A stretch of DNA of 64,000 nucleotides from Diaporthe sp. PMI_573 (taxonomy: Eukaryota > Ascomycota > Sordariomycetes > Diaporthales > Diaporthaceae), in assembly GCA_021399435.1 (NCBI GenBank), contig JAJTUP010000058.1, positions 310,001 through 374,000 of the forward strand, in the 5' to 3' direction. The notes beneath the pieces were generated by a model. It saw only the letters and a program-made list of their open reading frames with translations. It made no database searches and was not told the origin of the DNA. This document shows positions 11,271-21,448 of the stretch, one piece after another. The position numbers and the translations under genes are program-made. How positions within the stretch are numbered: the first letter of the stretch is position 1; each line of letters opens with the position of its first letter.

Positions 11271-11753
11271 TTACGAAGCAGCACCAAAAAAGTCGACTGC
11301 AAGTGGGCAGGGCTGTCTATGTCTGACCGCAGCTGCAGATCTGATTGCTACGGCAAGGTCGCTTGGTTGACCATCCCCAGAGTAAAGTGGGCTTCCAAGC
11401 GTTATAAGTGGCAGGTCCTCGTCGGCATGACTGGTGGGGGAGGAGGTGAATGAAAGTGTTGGAACGATTCTCTTATCGCCCGGTGCTACAGCACGGTGAT
11501 GAGAGACTCCGGTAGCTCGCTCGGCTACCGTGTCAAAGTGATCGGGTCCAAACCGCTGCCGAGCCCGAACACTATTGAGGATAGGGGAAAAATGGTCGTC
11601 TGACTGGTAGATATAGATCTCGCCGTTGAATTCGCACAAGACGGCCATGTGCGCACCGGTAAGCTTAGAGAGCATGTTTGCTTTCTTCATAACACCTTTC
11701 CGTCGGTTTATAAAGCCCTTGGCGGGGTTAGTAAATCCTCTTGACTTCTTCAT
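11271..11753 (-). CDS. MADS-box (SRF-type) transcription factor-like protein, 160 aa
   Basis: ATG at 11753. Residues about 5-58 form a MADS domain: RGFTNPAKGFINRRKGVMKK is the basic DNA-contact helix, followed by ANMLSKLTGAHMAVLCEF and a GEIYIYQSDD strand. The spacing fits the fungal single-domain MADS-like proteins. The remaining 100 residues are Ser/Pro-rich and low complexity, without a second domain. The protein would bind DNA as a dimer in the nucleus. It is short for a classical Mcm1 or Rlm1 protein and carries a degenerate start of the basic region, so it may be a lineage-specific paralogue rather than a core regulator. Confidence 0.75.
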   Translation of the reverse strand: MKKSRGFTNPAKGFINRRKGVMKKANMLSKLTGAHMAVLCEFNGEIYIYQSDDHFSPILNSVRARQRFGPDHFDTVAERATGVSHHRAVAPGDKRIVPTLSFTSSPTSHADEDLPLITLGSPLYSGDGQPSDLAVAIRSAAAVRHRQPCPLAVDFFGAAS

Positions 11754-13863
11754 ACTGTAAATGAGGTGAAAATGAAAAGCATTAACTACTGTATTCGAAT
11801 GAACCTCATGGGCAACAGACCCAAGTTTCGTATCTTGGTTATGCGTCTTTAAATACTAGAATTCACCACGTCGACCACCTTTTCCCACCGCGTCGAATTG
11901 GGCCGGACCTTTCACCAGGACTGTTTCATGACCTGAACGGCTCTTCCGCTCGTGGCTGTATGCATTAGTACGTGATCTGTTGGTAGATCTTAATGTCTTG
12001 AATCTTAAATTAAGCCTTAGTGAAACAGTCTTATTCCTGAATCTTTGATCCATAATGTTTGATAATACTCAACCAACGCTTCCCATCTTGAAACACTAAA
12101 TATTCCGATTAAGGAAGTAATATAGTTTTGCGAAGCTTAAAGCATTTACCACACTTCGATGATGTCATCCAATGATACATTGGGCGACACTAAGTAAGCA
12201 AAGAATTACAAAATACTGTAACTGTCCTGTTTCTCTTGATTCACTGTCATTACTGTACGAAACAGTATACAGTACAATATCAGCGGAAATAGAGCTGTAA
12301 ATTGATAGTAGTACTGCAGAATCAAGTACTAGAAATGGGTCACATGCCTTACTCATAACAAAGCAGAAGACGCTTGAAAGTACGGTACTTCTGATATAAT
12401 CTTAGCTTGGCTCCTGAACGTGGCTTAGTAAGTGCAGCTGCAACACAGACAGATTTAAAATGCGATGGTCTATTTTTAGAATCTCGGATCAAGGGATGCG
12501 AATTGTTACGAACCACTTTATAGATAACATTAGTATTCTCCACTGTATACAAAGGGTTTGAGAAGGGTAGCGTTTTGCGCACGTACGGCGCAATTTTGAT
12601 TTGTATGGGAAACGAAGGAAAAGGCAGCACAACCTGCCCACGTCAGAAGCTCGGAAACTTTCTTTTGGAAACTGCTGCGTACGAGCAGTTCAACCTGCTC
12701 GTACAATCAGGCCGCAGGCGTACGGCACTCACCAAGAAAAGATTGCCAGTGTTGGAATAGCATCCAGCACAGCCGTACGCTCTGCCTCGATACTGAAGGG
12801 ATGACTAATCAGACCGCCTTGGCGTGGGCATGCATATCGTGCCCACCGTGCGCTTCTCTCTTAGTTAAATGGAACAAGCAAGAATCAACCAACCAACCAA
12901 ACCCAATCGTCTAACGATACGTACGTACGTACAGAGCCCATTCAACAGTCTAAGTTGTTAAAATGCGAGCTTTGGACACCTTAGTCCAGTCCTCATCTAG
13001 AAACGCGGAAGCAGTCAAGGCGCTGATCGTCCTGGGTGCTGAGAAATGCTGCTGTTGACTTTCTGCGGCATGGGGCTGAGGTGTGGACGTAGATGGATGC
13101 TCAGTCGCCATCGCTGATGTATACGTAGAAGTGGTAAACGCAGTGTGGGGATCATTTACTGGTTGATTGCAAGTTGTTGATTCTAGGTCTCCCCAGATAC
13201 CCGCTGGCTCTGACAACTCAGAGCCAACGGCAACAACATTATCATTAGAACAACCTATCCGGCCAAGATGTCCTCATCAGCTACGACCTGAGACCAAGAA
13301 AAGTCATTTTGCATCAAGCATACCACGGTGGGGATGTAGAAGGGCGTTGGCAGTCATTACACTCTCAGACAGCTGGTCAATGGATAAGATTTGGGGTCCA
13401 GGCGTAGTCGCCATAGTTAGCTGGGGCGAGTGGACAAGATACTGGGAATGTTGAAAATAGAGCATTGGGCAAAAAGGTGCAAGATGAATTTATAGGGTTT
13501 TATATGATCATAGTAGATGGCGGGGTAATCTTAGTCAGAATCCGGGACTCGAGCTTTGGGTAATTATGTGAGCTGTCAACCTGCTCATGCAGTGAACAAA
13601 AGCGATGCAGCAGCTGAACGATCCCCCAGTTGCATCATTGCCATATCCACCAGAGAAACGAGAATTTATGTCTAATTAGTTATCTATTATGACAATCTTA
13701 TCCTAAGTTTCCTTGTTACCCCTGTTGCCCTAGTTGTTATGGGCGTTATCATTGGTGTTGCTAACGATGTTACTAGCTGTTAGATCCATGTATGGTAGCT
13801 GGTTAACGGTTCTCTGTGCCTCTGTTTGCTACTTTTTTACAATACAAGAAAAAAGACATTTAA
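11754..13863. other. intergenic with a short hairpin, no firm gene
   Basis: A+T-rich from 12000 to 12600. A minus-strand frame at 12950-13216 ends with a bZIP-like lead-in (DEDWTKVSKARIL) but lacks an ATG and a basic region. No other frame has family signatures. Confidence 0.4.
12679..12704. repeat. perfect inverted repeat, 10-bp arms
   Basis: GTACGAGCAG, a 6-nt loop TTCAAC, then CTGCTCGTAC. The arms pair perfectly. No neighbouring gene end explains it as a terminator, and no partner copy was found. Confidence 0.6.
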
Positions 13864-14424
13864 CTAACTAAGATATATTTTTGATGCCAAATCGATTGAT
13901 TCTAACGAGAATCTAAGTGATTTGATTAAGTGTTGGTAGTGAGCGATTAAATCAACGTTGGTGGTCATCGGGACATTCGTAGCCTCCCCGTGCGCACGCT
14001 TAATCTTCGGTGAACCAAAGTGGGCCTCAGCGAGCTCTCTGTCTTTTGGTGGTAGCTGCATGAGACCGGTAGATTTCCTCCTTGCGTACCTCTTGATTCG
14101 TTCGACACCTAGGCCATTGGTAGTATCCATACGATCGGAATGAGGTAGAGGATTCAAGTTCTGGGCGCAAAGTTGCTGGTTCACTTGTCGGAAGCTCTCC
14201 TGCTGTGCACGCAGCGACGCATCGCGGACTTGTGCCTGTGTCCCGATTGATCGTGTCTCACTTCTGGGCGCCCATTTGGTGAGCTTTTCTGGTGGGAAGT
14301 GGACGTTTGCTGAGTAAATGATCTTCCCATTCGGGTCTAGAAGGATATATGTGTGTGAGCACTCAAAGCCGAGCAGCTTGCACTTGAGTGCTCGCTCGTC
14401 TAGCTTCTTCGTCTTATACACCAC
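13864..14424 (-). pseudogene. Ty1/copia integrase C-terminal fragment
   Basis: The minus-strand frame reads ALKCKLLGFECSHTYILLDP then GKIIYSANVHFPPEK. This is the segment after the copia integrase core that normally reads as a plain statement of reskinned residues: basic start, LLGF/Y, YRLLDP, I..S.NV.F.E. The rest is the poorly conserved linker toward reverse transcriptase. Neither the integrase core nor RT follows in frame. A related minus-strand piece seems to be present near 20870-20960, where the nucleotide sequence resembles 13870-13955. Confidence 0.7.
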
Positions 14425-15282
14425 AAAATACAGTACCCAAAAAGTACTTCAAGGTGTGGTTTTTTTGGGTGGGAACTTCAACCCTTGCCCTTGTCAGCAG
14501 TGATCTTCAAAGTACACAACATAATACAGTACGTGGTGGAAGGCAGAAATGATGCACGGAGGGCCAAATGATTATCTTGCTGTCAACTTTGCGTACGATG
14601 TATTTCACATCCAGGGAGACGTTATGTGATGTCAGGGTTTTATCTTTTGGTGTGGGCAACTGTCTGGCATAGATCCACGCCTACGGCACTATTGTTGCAT
14701 GCTATGGTTCCCTAGTCGGTCAATATGGATAAGCCGTGGTCTCTCTGTAATTCGGTGCATATTGACTTCAATTGCCGTTTCTGCCATATTTATGCATGAA
14801 ACCACGGTAGAAGGCGCGGTATTATGTGAACTAAGACAGGCTGGAGCATGAAGGTGAGCTTGTTTAATAGTAGAGGGAGCTCGGAGTTGTTTTTCGACAG
14901 CAGAATCGGAATACAGGAGGCTCAAGCAGGAGCCCATTGTAGACAGATGAGAAGAAAACACGTGGTAATGTTTATCGAAGGACGATCCTTGCTGTGACGT
15001 TATTTCTTTTAATTTGTGATCCCAAGCCTGTCAACGGTAATCGATGAGAAATTTATTGAAACCTTTTGAGAATATTTGGAGTTTGCACAAGATTGAAAGT
15101 GTATATGCGAGAATCTTATATCAGCTTCTTTAAATAAGGAACTCAGAAGCAATCTTGAATTCACTCTATCATCCCGGCTTTCCATCTCGGGCCCACAATA
15201 AGTGGCTGCCGTCACAGCAGCATAGTCATCACAGCCTAAGTACGCAAACGATAGAGGAATCTACTATACGATCTGGGGAGAA
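14425..15282. other. intergenic, no gene seen
   Basis: Contains only short frames such as 14689-14961 (minus) and 15009-15215 (minus) without family signatures. Confidence 0.4.
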
Positions 15283-15471
15283 ATGCAGCAACTGTGTGGC
15301 GGCGATCTCTCCAGGATCAATTCTATCTGTACGGATACCGAAAATACGATGCGCTCTGTACACAACCTGCTAGGGGGATTCCCAGAGCTCTCACACATCA
15401 ACTTCTCTCTGTGCGATTCTCACGGCCTTCAGCTTCTGATTAAAGATATTCTTCTTCTTCCCTTCTTCTAG
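15283..15471 (+). pseudogene. hAT/DUF659-type transposase fragment
   Basis: The frame encodes ICTDTENTMRSVHNLLGGFP and FSLCDSHGLQLLIKDILLLP. CDSHGLQLLIKDI with a preceding TDT..TMRS is the middle of fungal hAT-like transposases in the DUF659 region, around the second catalytic acidic residue. Nothing N-terminal or C-terminal is attached, so it is a 60-codon relic. The hAT dimerisation piece at 19687-20118 could come from the same ancient element. Confidence 0.7.
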
Positions 15472-15699
15472 GATCTCTTTAACAACGTCAGCACCCTGCT
15501 CGTGTTCTTCTCACGGTCTAAATTACAATTACAAAGATTGAGAATGTGCCAGCGCACAAGGTGGAACGGAGTAACTCGCGCGCTGATCAGAAGGTACCGG
15601 TGAATTGTTAGCTGCGACTGAGAAATTGATATACTAACCTGCTCGTTCCGAACAGTATTATTACACGCTGGGGTTCCCAGTACAATTCTTTCTTCTCCC

Positions 15700-15951
15700 T
15701 CCTCCGTTCTCGAGACCCTGCCAGAGACTGGTCTGTTCGAAAAGATGTACGGGATGAGTTGCGATCTCAAGATTGCCCCGTTCTCCTACTGCGAGGCACC
15801 GTGCGACGGCCTTAAGTACAGATGCAGCGCGTGCCCTCGACCAGGAAGTGCCGATGCGACCTTCCTCTGTTGGAAGTGCATTAGCATAAGCGATGTCATC
15901 CACCCAGCGGACCAGTCGACACGGGACCCTAATTTCCTTAGACGCCATTAA
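15700..15951 (+). pseudogene. ZZ-like zinc-finger fragment
   Basis: The frame enters from upstream without an ATG (an internal ATG is at 15745) and encodes CEAPCDGLKYRCSACP followed by TFLCWKCISISDVIHPAD. The C-x3-C, C-x2-C, C-x2-C and His spacing recalls a ZZ zinc finger, a protein-interaction module often found in fungal NLR-like and ankyrin proteins. No start codon context, promoter or further domain is visible. It is probably a stranded exon. Confidence 0.45.
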
Positions 15952-16072
15952 TTTTACTTAATTGGTGATGAGTATGCGCTAGATCATGAGTCGGACTCGG
16001 CCAGCGATGACAGCTAGTCTTAGCCGGTGCATCGCAGGAATTGAGTTCGGTTGAGAATTAGGGCGCAAGGGT

Positions 16073-16369
16073 CTAATAAACACGAACCAAGACCAGGCTG
16101 CTCGAGGTGAAGCAGAGCGAGTTGCGCCCTTTAGACCAGCGCTTATCTACAGTAGCCTTAGTAGCATTTGTGTCGTCATTGCTGATAGGGGAGGCGATGA
16201 CCGTAGCTAATGCTTCAGCCACAGAGAGTAGAGTGGCTTCTCCAGCGCAGCCGTTGATGCAGAATGGGTCCGTCACGGTGGCGGTCACGGCGGTAGACAT
16301 GAGATCAATCGCTATGCCCGTTATAGTCATGGCTAAGAAGAGGAGGACGTTGGCAAATATGGATTTCAC
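16073..16369 (-). CDS. candidate small secreted protein with a KEX2-type site
   Basis: The frame starts with a hydrophobic leader (SIFANVLLFLAMTITGIAI), then a short Thr/Ala-rich stretch with CINGC, and a dibasic Lys-Arg site (VDKRWSKGRN) near the C-terminus. That order (leader, pro-region, KR, short tail) is typical of fungal secreted peptides processed by the Kex2 protease. There is no ATG at the start of the leader: the codon at 16369 is GTG and the first in-frame ATG (16330) would cut the leader in half. Either a short 5' exon is missing or the gene is dead. A TATA-like tract lies near 16410. Confidence 0.35.
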   Translation of the reverse strand: MKSIFANVLLFLAMTITGIAIDLMSTAVTATVTDPFCINGCAGEATLLSVAEALATVIASPISNDDTNATKATVDKRWSKGRNSLCFTSSSLVLVRVY

Positions 16370-16799
16370 GTTGATCTCGCTTTGGAATTGTGATATGGTA
16401 CGCCGTAACTATATATGATGATTGTCAGCTAGGGGTCGGTCAGGGGCAGTACCTAAGCAGTATTTACAGAATGCCGAATAAGTTTTGATTAGGTAACCAA
16501 ATCCCGTACCAGCCTTTTTAATGAGGAATCTAGAAGAGATATTCTCGATATGTGCTAGCGGTTTTGCTCTCTCACATCTCTTGGCAAGGCACATGCTGTA
16601 AGTGCGATTATATATACCAAAGTCCTGAGATAGAGATCCAACATATTCCAGAAGTACTTTAGAGCAGGACAATGTTATACTTGTGTAGCGTACTTTTTAA
16701 AAGGGGTTTTCGCATCAACAAGGTTGTTTTTCCAGGTCGTCCCCTGTGACTCAATGCCAATAAAGCTGAGCAGGGCTCAAAAGGCCACAGTATCAAGGA

Positions 16800-17181
16800 A
16801 CAGGACCGGTAATAGGGGCGACCCCTAAGGCAACCCTGCCTGCGGGAGGTCCCGAGTTTCCAACAGCTGACCGTTGACTAGGATTGAGGCGGTCCTTTCG
16901 GAGCAGAAGGCTTCTACCCAGCGTAGCAGCTTCTCCGGTATGCCTCGCGCTTTCATTCTCTGGAGGAGTCTCTCTTTGCAGACTCCGTTGTATGCGCCCT
17001 TGACATCAAAGCTGACGAGGCTGAGGACTCGCCGGCCCCGCCAGGCCGCGTAGATTTGCTCTTGTAGGAGTAGTAACGCTTGTTCAGCCGACCGTTGCTT
17101 GCAGGCGCCAAAGTGGTTGGTTGGGAGAAGGCCGAAGGTTTCGACCGTGTAAGATATCCTCTCCGCGACGACTGACTCCAT
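16800..17181 (-). pseudogene. LINE (non-LTR) reverse transcriptase fragment
   Basis: The minus-strand frame reads RISYTVETFGLLPTNHFGAC, SAEQALLLLQEQIYAAW, VLSLVSFDVKGAYNGVCKE and LPQAGLP. These are the early blocks of LINE reverse transcriptase: the FG.R....A...L region and the first catalytic Asp (FDVKGAYN). The frame stops just where the Q.G.PQGSPLSP block should be completed, and a stop codon falls at 16826-16828. No FADD box or endonuclease is nearby. It looks like a 5'-truncated fungal Tad-type LINE relic. Confidence 0.85.
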
Positions 17182-18344
17182 TATTGTGTCAGGGATGCCG
17201 GTGTGATTAGTTTCTGCGTAAGAACCATGCTTCCAGACCCAGAAGGTGTTCTGAGCCGATCTAGCCCGGCCATGTATGATGTTGTGTCAAGAGGATGTGT
17301 TGCAATCAATGAATGTCCCCTGCGCCGGGGAACTGGCGGATTTTTACGTAGATCCTACAGGTCGCGATCCGGCTACTGCTATGAATGGCTCAGCCTGCTC
17401 AAGTGGACTTCTGCTGGATATGAGTTCGCATGCGCCGTGAACGATGTTGCTGTTTTTACACTACACTGAGTTGAGGCTGACATGCATACACCGCTATCAT
17501 CTGGTTGGCGATATGGAAGCCACACGCCCCCGGGATTTTTGAAATGAGTCATTTCTTTGTGAAGATCAGGCATCGTTGAAGTTCCCGCTACCTTCCCCGG
17601 GCCTCCTGCTTTGTGCAACCGAATTCGAACCCTGAATGTACGCCATCCTTGAGTGATTTAGCCGCTTCTGAAGCCATCGCGCCAATCGGCGACGACTTCT
17701 TGTTCCTCCACATGCAGGGACACAGACTACTGCAATAGCCTAACCATCCGACGATCGACGTCCAGTAGATTTAATAGCTGTACAACGTGTGGGAGCACAG
17801 ACAATACCACTTTATACGTATTGGACCAGGGCACAGTGCCTTCGCGTCCCTTGTATTGTTCTTGGACGCGGGGCCTTGCAGCTAGCAGCGCGTCGCTGTA
17901 TACAAATATGAGAGGCAGGCTACTGGACGATTTCCTCAAATTTTCTCAGCCCGAAACTTCTCATCTTTCCTTTCATCATTACTACGCTCAGTCCCAAATG
18001 ACTGAGAAGAATCCTTCACATGGCGAACAGCTCCTCCCGCTCGGCCACGGTTCCCCAAGAACCTCACTGCTGGTGTGAAACAACGGAGCTGCAAGCTCAC
18101 ACTCACAGGAACTACAGACAAAAAACTTTGGAAGATGAGGAAGACTATACGGGTTTCAGGGCCGTGACCATTCTTCCACGTAAGTAATCGTAGTTGCTCG
18201 AACAAATTCGCATTTATGCAGACCGGATCAAGGAATTCATCGATATTGTCGTCCGAGGAGGGTCATTTCTGAGTAACTCGCAGCTCTACCCTAAATTCCA
18301 ACTGACGCTAGGTATCAGATATCATAGACGGCTACTTCTCGCCT
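17182..18344. other. intergenic, no gene seen
   Basis: Several short frames on both strands (e.g. 17379-17618 minus, 17821-18078 plus) without family signatures. Confidence 0.4.
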
Positions 18345-18930
18345 AAGCCCACCCCGACCAAATCGACCTTGAAGGCCATGCCTACGATGCGGAACCACAC
18401 GTCGGATCAGCTTGGCCCAGCAGGCGACGAGTACATACCCCAAAAATTTGACGAGGACGGGGAGAAGAAGATCATGCCCGACGGTCGGCTACTAAGAAAC
18501 CGCAAGTATCGCTGTCGAACCTTTCTCGTCCCGAGCCGAGGTAGAAACCTGTTCATGTTGGCGTCCATGTGTGCGAAGGACCTCGGATATCGCGATTCAT
18601 ACTCACTTTTTAGAAAGAACCGATCCTTGTTCAAGATCGTCCTCAACCAAGTGGATAAGGACGACCTGGTCAGCCAGGGGATTCTTTCCTTGTCATCTAG
18701 GTCAAGACCAATAGCGATTCTCACAGCACGGAGCATATTCCGTCAATTCGGCAGCCGAGTCGTTGTAAATGGCCGCAGAGTACGAGATGACTATTGGGAA
18801 GAGAATGCCAGGAAACAAGGCTTCACTGAAGCTGACCTGGCTACGGAGAAGAGACCTGGTGCGTCTAGGGTCCGCGAAGCGGCGGCGGCGGCGGCGGCTG
18901 ACCTGCGGGTTGAGCTCAAGGAAGCGATAC
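18345..18930 (+). pseudogene. Rsc7/Swp82-type chromatin-remodelling subunit, partial copy 2
   Basis: The frame encodes KPTPTKSTLKAMPTMRNHTS, GDEYIPQKFDEDGEKKI, YRCRTFLVPSRGRNLFMLAS, GYRDSYSLFRKNRSLFK and ARSIFRQFGSRVVVNGRRVRDDYWE. This is nearly the whole conserved domain of fungal Rsc7/Npl6, a subunit of the RSC and SWI/SNF remodelling complexes. There is no ATG before the domain, and the usual N-terminal extension is missing. After the domain, the frame runs into an Ala-rich stretch and then into sequence that in another frame is a cyclin tail. It is therefore a partial copy joined to foreign sequence. Confidence 0.8.
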
Positions 18931-18939
18931 ATGGTAACG

Positions 18940-19491
18940 CCGGTCTCAAGGCTCCCGATGAATGTGAGCCCGCTCGCTCTCCAGTCTATAATCTGGGCTG
19001 ACGAGCAAGACGACCGTGAGGTCAGGGACATGACCGCCTACCTCTGCGAGATCGCCCTCTACCACCGTGACTTTGTCTCCACGAAGCCATCGATCATGGC
19101 ACGTGCCTCTCACGGCCTGGCACGGGCAATCCTCAACCGACCTCAGGTCAACGCCGGCGAGTGGGACCGTGGCTGCCGCGACACACTACTGATACTGTCT
19201 CAACACCTGCACCAGCCCTCTGTCACGCTGTCTCGCAAGTACTCGTTCAACCACTTCTCTCGCGCGTCGACCAAGCTCGCCGACTTCCTGGCGAAACAGG
19301 CTGCCCTTCAACGGCCACCGGTCAACGCACCCGCGACTCCTCCCGCCCAGTGCGGCAGCCCGGTCCAGAGTGCTGAGATCTACAGCACTCCCCTCAACGG
19401 CCACAGCTCAGCGCCTGGTGTCGCTGATGGTTACATGACGCCACCTATCACTCCCGATGGTGCCTCGTTTGGTGTCTACGGCCAGGGTTAA
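18940..19491 (+). pseudogene. B-type cyclin C-terminal domain fragment
   Basis: In the +1 frame relative to the Rsc7 piece, the sequence reads WADEQDDREVRDMTAYLCEI, DFVSTKPSIMARASHGLARAIL and YSFNHFSRASTKLADFLAKQ. This matches the C-terminal cyclin fold of fungal mitotic cyclins (order: DREVRDM..YL.EI, RPS..A..S..LA, and KYS...F...S). A Pro-rich tail ends at a stop at 19491. The N-terminal cyclin box is absent. It follows directly on the partial Rsc7 copy in a different frame, so the two are a chance or recombination-made junction. Confidence 0.65.
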
Positions 19492-19686
19492 AGAGCTACA
19501 CGCAGCTCCCACCACGTGCTACCTATCACATGCTCTGAGTTCTTGCCAATATACCCGACGAGTCAGTATTTCCTCGATGGAAATGCTCGGAGAAGTGACT
19601 GCCGTGGAAGATCTCTGGAGGTCTCGTTACGCACCACTCGCCAAGTCAGTGGAGTCATCAGCCCAGTCCTTGGTTGAAAGCCACTA

Positions 19687-20118
19687 GTGAAGAACTCGTT
19701 TCTTGCATGGGAAGACGAACATGAGGATCCCGAGCTTCCCACCCTATTTGATGAGTATCAGAACTATATATCAGCCCCAAGAATCAAAGTCAAAGATGTA
19801 CGAAAGTGGTGGCTTGAGGATACACAACAAACGCTCTATCCAAACCTTTCCAAAATGGCGCTCGATCTTTTGTCAATTCCTGCGATGTCTGCTGAGCCAG
19901 AACGTCTCTTCTCTGATACAAAAATCACCTTCCAAGATCGCAGGAACAGGTTAGGGATTGATATAATTGAGGCAATTGAGTGCATAAAGTCTTGGTCGAA
20001 GACTCGCAACTTGGCTTGGGTTGACGACGTTGAGCTTGTCTTGGACACAGCTATCATTGGAGAGGATGAACAGCAGGGGTCTTCTAACATTATACCTGAT
20101 ATTACGAGCAATAGATAG
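19687..20118 (+). pseudogene. hAT transposase C-terminal dimerisation fragment
   Basis: The frame contains ELPTLFDEYQNYISAP, then VRKWWLEDTQQTLYPNLSKM, LDLLSIPAMSAEPERLFS and NRLGIDIIEAIECIKSW. This is the hAT dimerisation domain, with the usual W..., YP.L..MA.D.LSIPAMSAE.ER.FS and R..L....E...C...W blocks. There is no ATG in frame (GTG at 19687), and the catalytic core is missing. It is distinct in sequence from the intact hAT element downstream (21449-24739). Confidence 0.85.
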
Positions 20119-21050
20119 TATGCAAGCAATTCAAACTCAAAATGCTCGAATCTCTGGAGTTTTCTTTTGACCTCTAGTTCTACTTCATTCTCCCACCTAA
20201 GCAATAGGAGTGACGTTAAATTAGTCAATTCTGTAGACTGTAGCTCAAGTAAACCCTTAACCTACGCGAGTGAGGTCTAGGAAAACGGTTTCCGGAGCGT
20301 TCTCGTTATCTGGCAATAGTATAATCTTATATGTTAGCTGTGAATAGCTTCATCTTGTTATGGTCCGCGAGACGAACTTGAATCTCAACCTTACTTAATT
20401 TGGTTAGCTTTATGCTTAGGCCATGCGGCTCTTCGCACGCCGTGCGATATGATATTACGATACGATATTGCTTAAATACAGTGTAATACCGTATGCCGTG
20501 CAGTGCACCGAATTCCTAAACAATCCAGTGCAGTGTGGGGTTGAAAAAATATCGTATACGGTATTTTGCACTATTTACTTCACTGTAATAATAAACAGTT
20601 GGGCTTCGTGCTATAGGACACCGTCAGCCAGCCAGCAGAGCTCGTGGCCTCGTCTAACTCAGCCTTTAGGTTCTCATAGATATTATATCCATCATTGAAG
20701 AGTTTCAGAAAGCCAGGAGGATTGGAAAGTGCTGGTTGACGATAATTTGTGGTGGTGATGTTGGTGTTTCAGTTGTGACAATCGGTTAGCTAATGCGCCT
20801 TGAGGTCCGAGTAGTCAGGCACGTGTCTATCGCTACAACAACCTAGGTTTGATTTCTGATTAGATAGGATATGTCTTTGATGTCGAATTGATTGATTCCG
20901 CAAAGCATTTAATTGGTATCACGATGTGTTGATGGTGGGTGGGTGGTTGAATGTTGGTGGGCAAAGGAGGTTTCGCAGGTCATATTGGTGAGGCTCCAAA
21001 ACGCACTCCGTTGAGGTGGTGCGTGATGTCAAATGGAGCGATCTGATTGG
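20119..21050. other. intergenic, decayed repeat sequence
   Basis: A+T-rich. 20870-20960 resembles the copia fragment at 13870-13955 at the nucleotide level. No gene is seen. Confidence 0.35.
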
Positions 21051-21125
21051 CTGCAGCCCTGCTTACTAAGCAAAAGGTGCGCTGCATCCGATTTTGGGTG
21101 CGCGAATATCCGGATTCATAATCAG
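21051..21125. repeat. degenerate terminal repeat, related to the 49417-50320 element
   Basis: The reverse complement reads CCGGATATTCGCGCACCC and, further in, GCTGCAGCCAATCAGATCGC. Both words match the left end of the TIR element at 49417 (GCGGATATTCGCACCC and GCTGCAGCCAATCAGAGCGC). This is a single decayed end. Its partner was not found. Confidence 0.6.
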
Positions 21126-21440
21126 ATATCCAAATAAATCTGGGCTCTCCGATTTGATTTGATTTGAGTCAGCGCAGGGGCAATTTGATTTGATTTGAAT
21201 AGATTTGGATCTGATTTATTTGTTTGCAAGTCTGGTCGGCAAAAATCAACTGATCGTTACGGGGCGTAAAAAAACCCATTACTTTGGCAATTCAGAGAAC
21301 CGGGAGTATGCCACATCTATTGAGACGATCTCAGCCGACGGGGGCCATATACCGACCTTCCTTGTCCTCACGGGTACCCTCCACCAAGCCTGGTGGTATG
21401 CGGAAGAGCAAGGCTTGCACCCGGAGACTGCAATTGCAGT

Positions 21441-21448
21441 ATCAGAAA
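21441..21448. repeat. target-site duplication of the hAT element, left
   Basis: ATCAGAAA, repeated at 24740-24747 directly outside the right TIR. Confidence 0.95.

Noticed and set aside
12915..12935. GTACGTACGTAC run as a regulatory site
   Set aside because: Simple tetranucleotide repeat without a neighbouring gene.
12950..13216. possible bZIP gene (minus strand)
   Set aside because: DEDWTKVSKARIL resembles the lead into a bZIP domain, but the frame starts with TTG, stops before any basic region, and no continuation was found.
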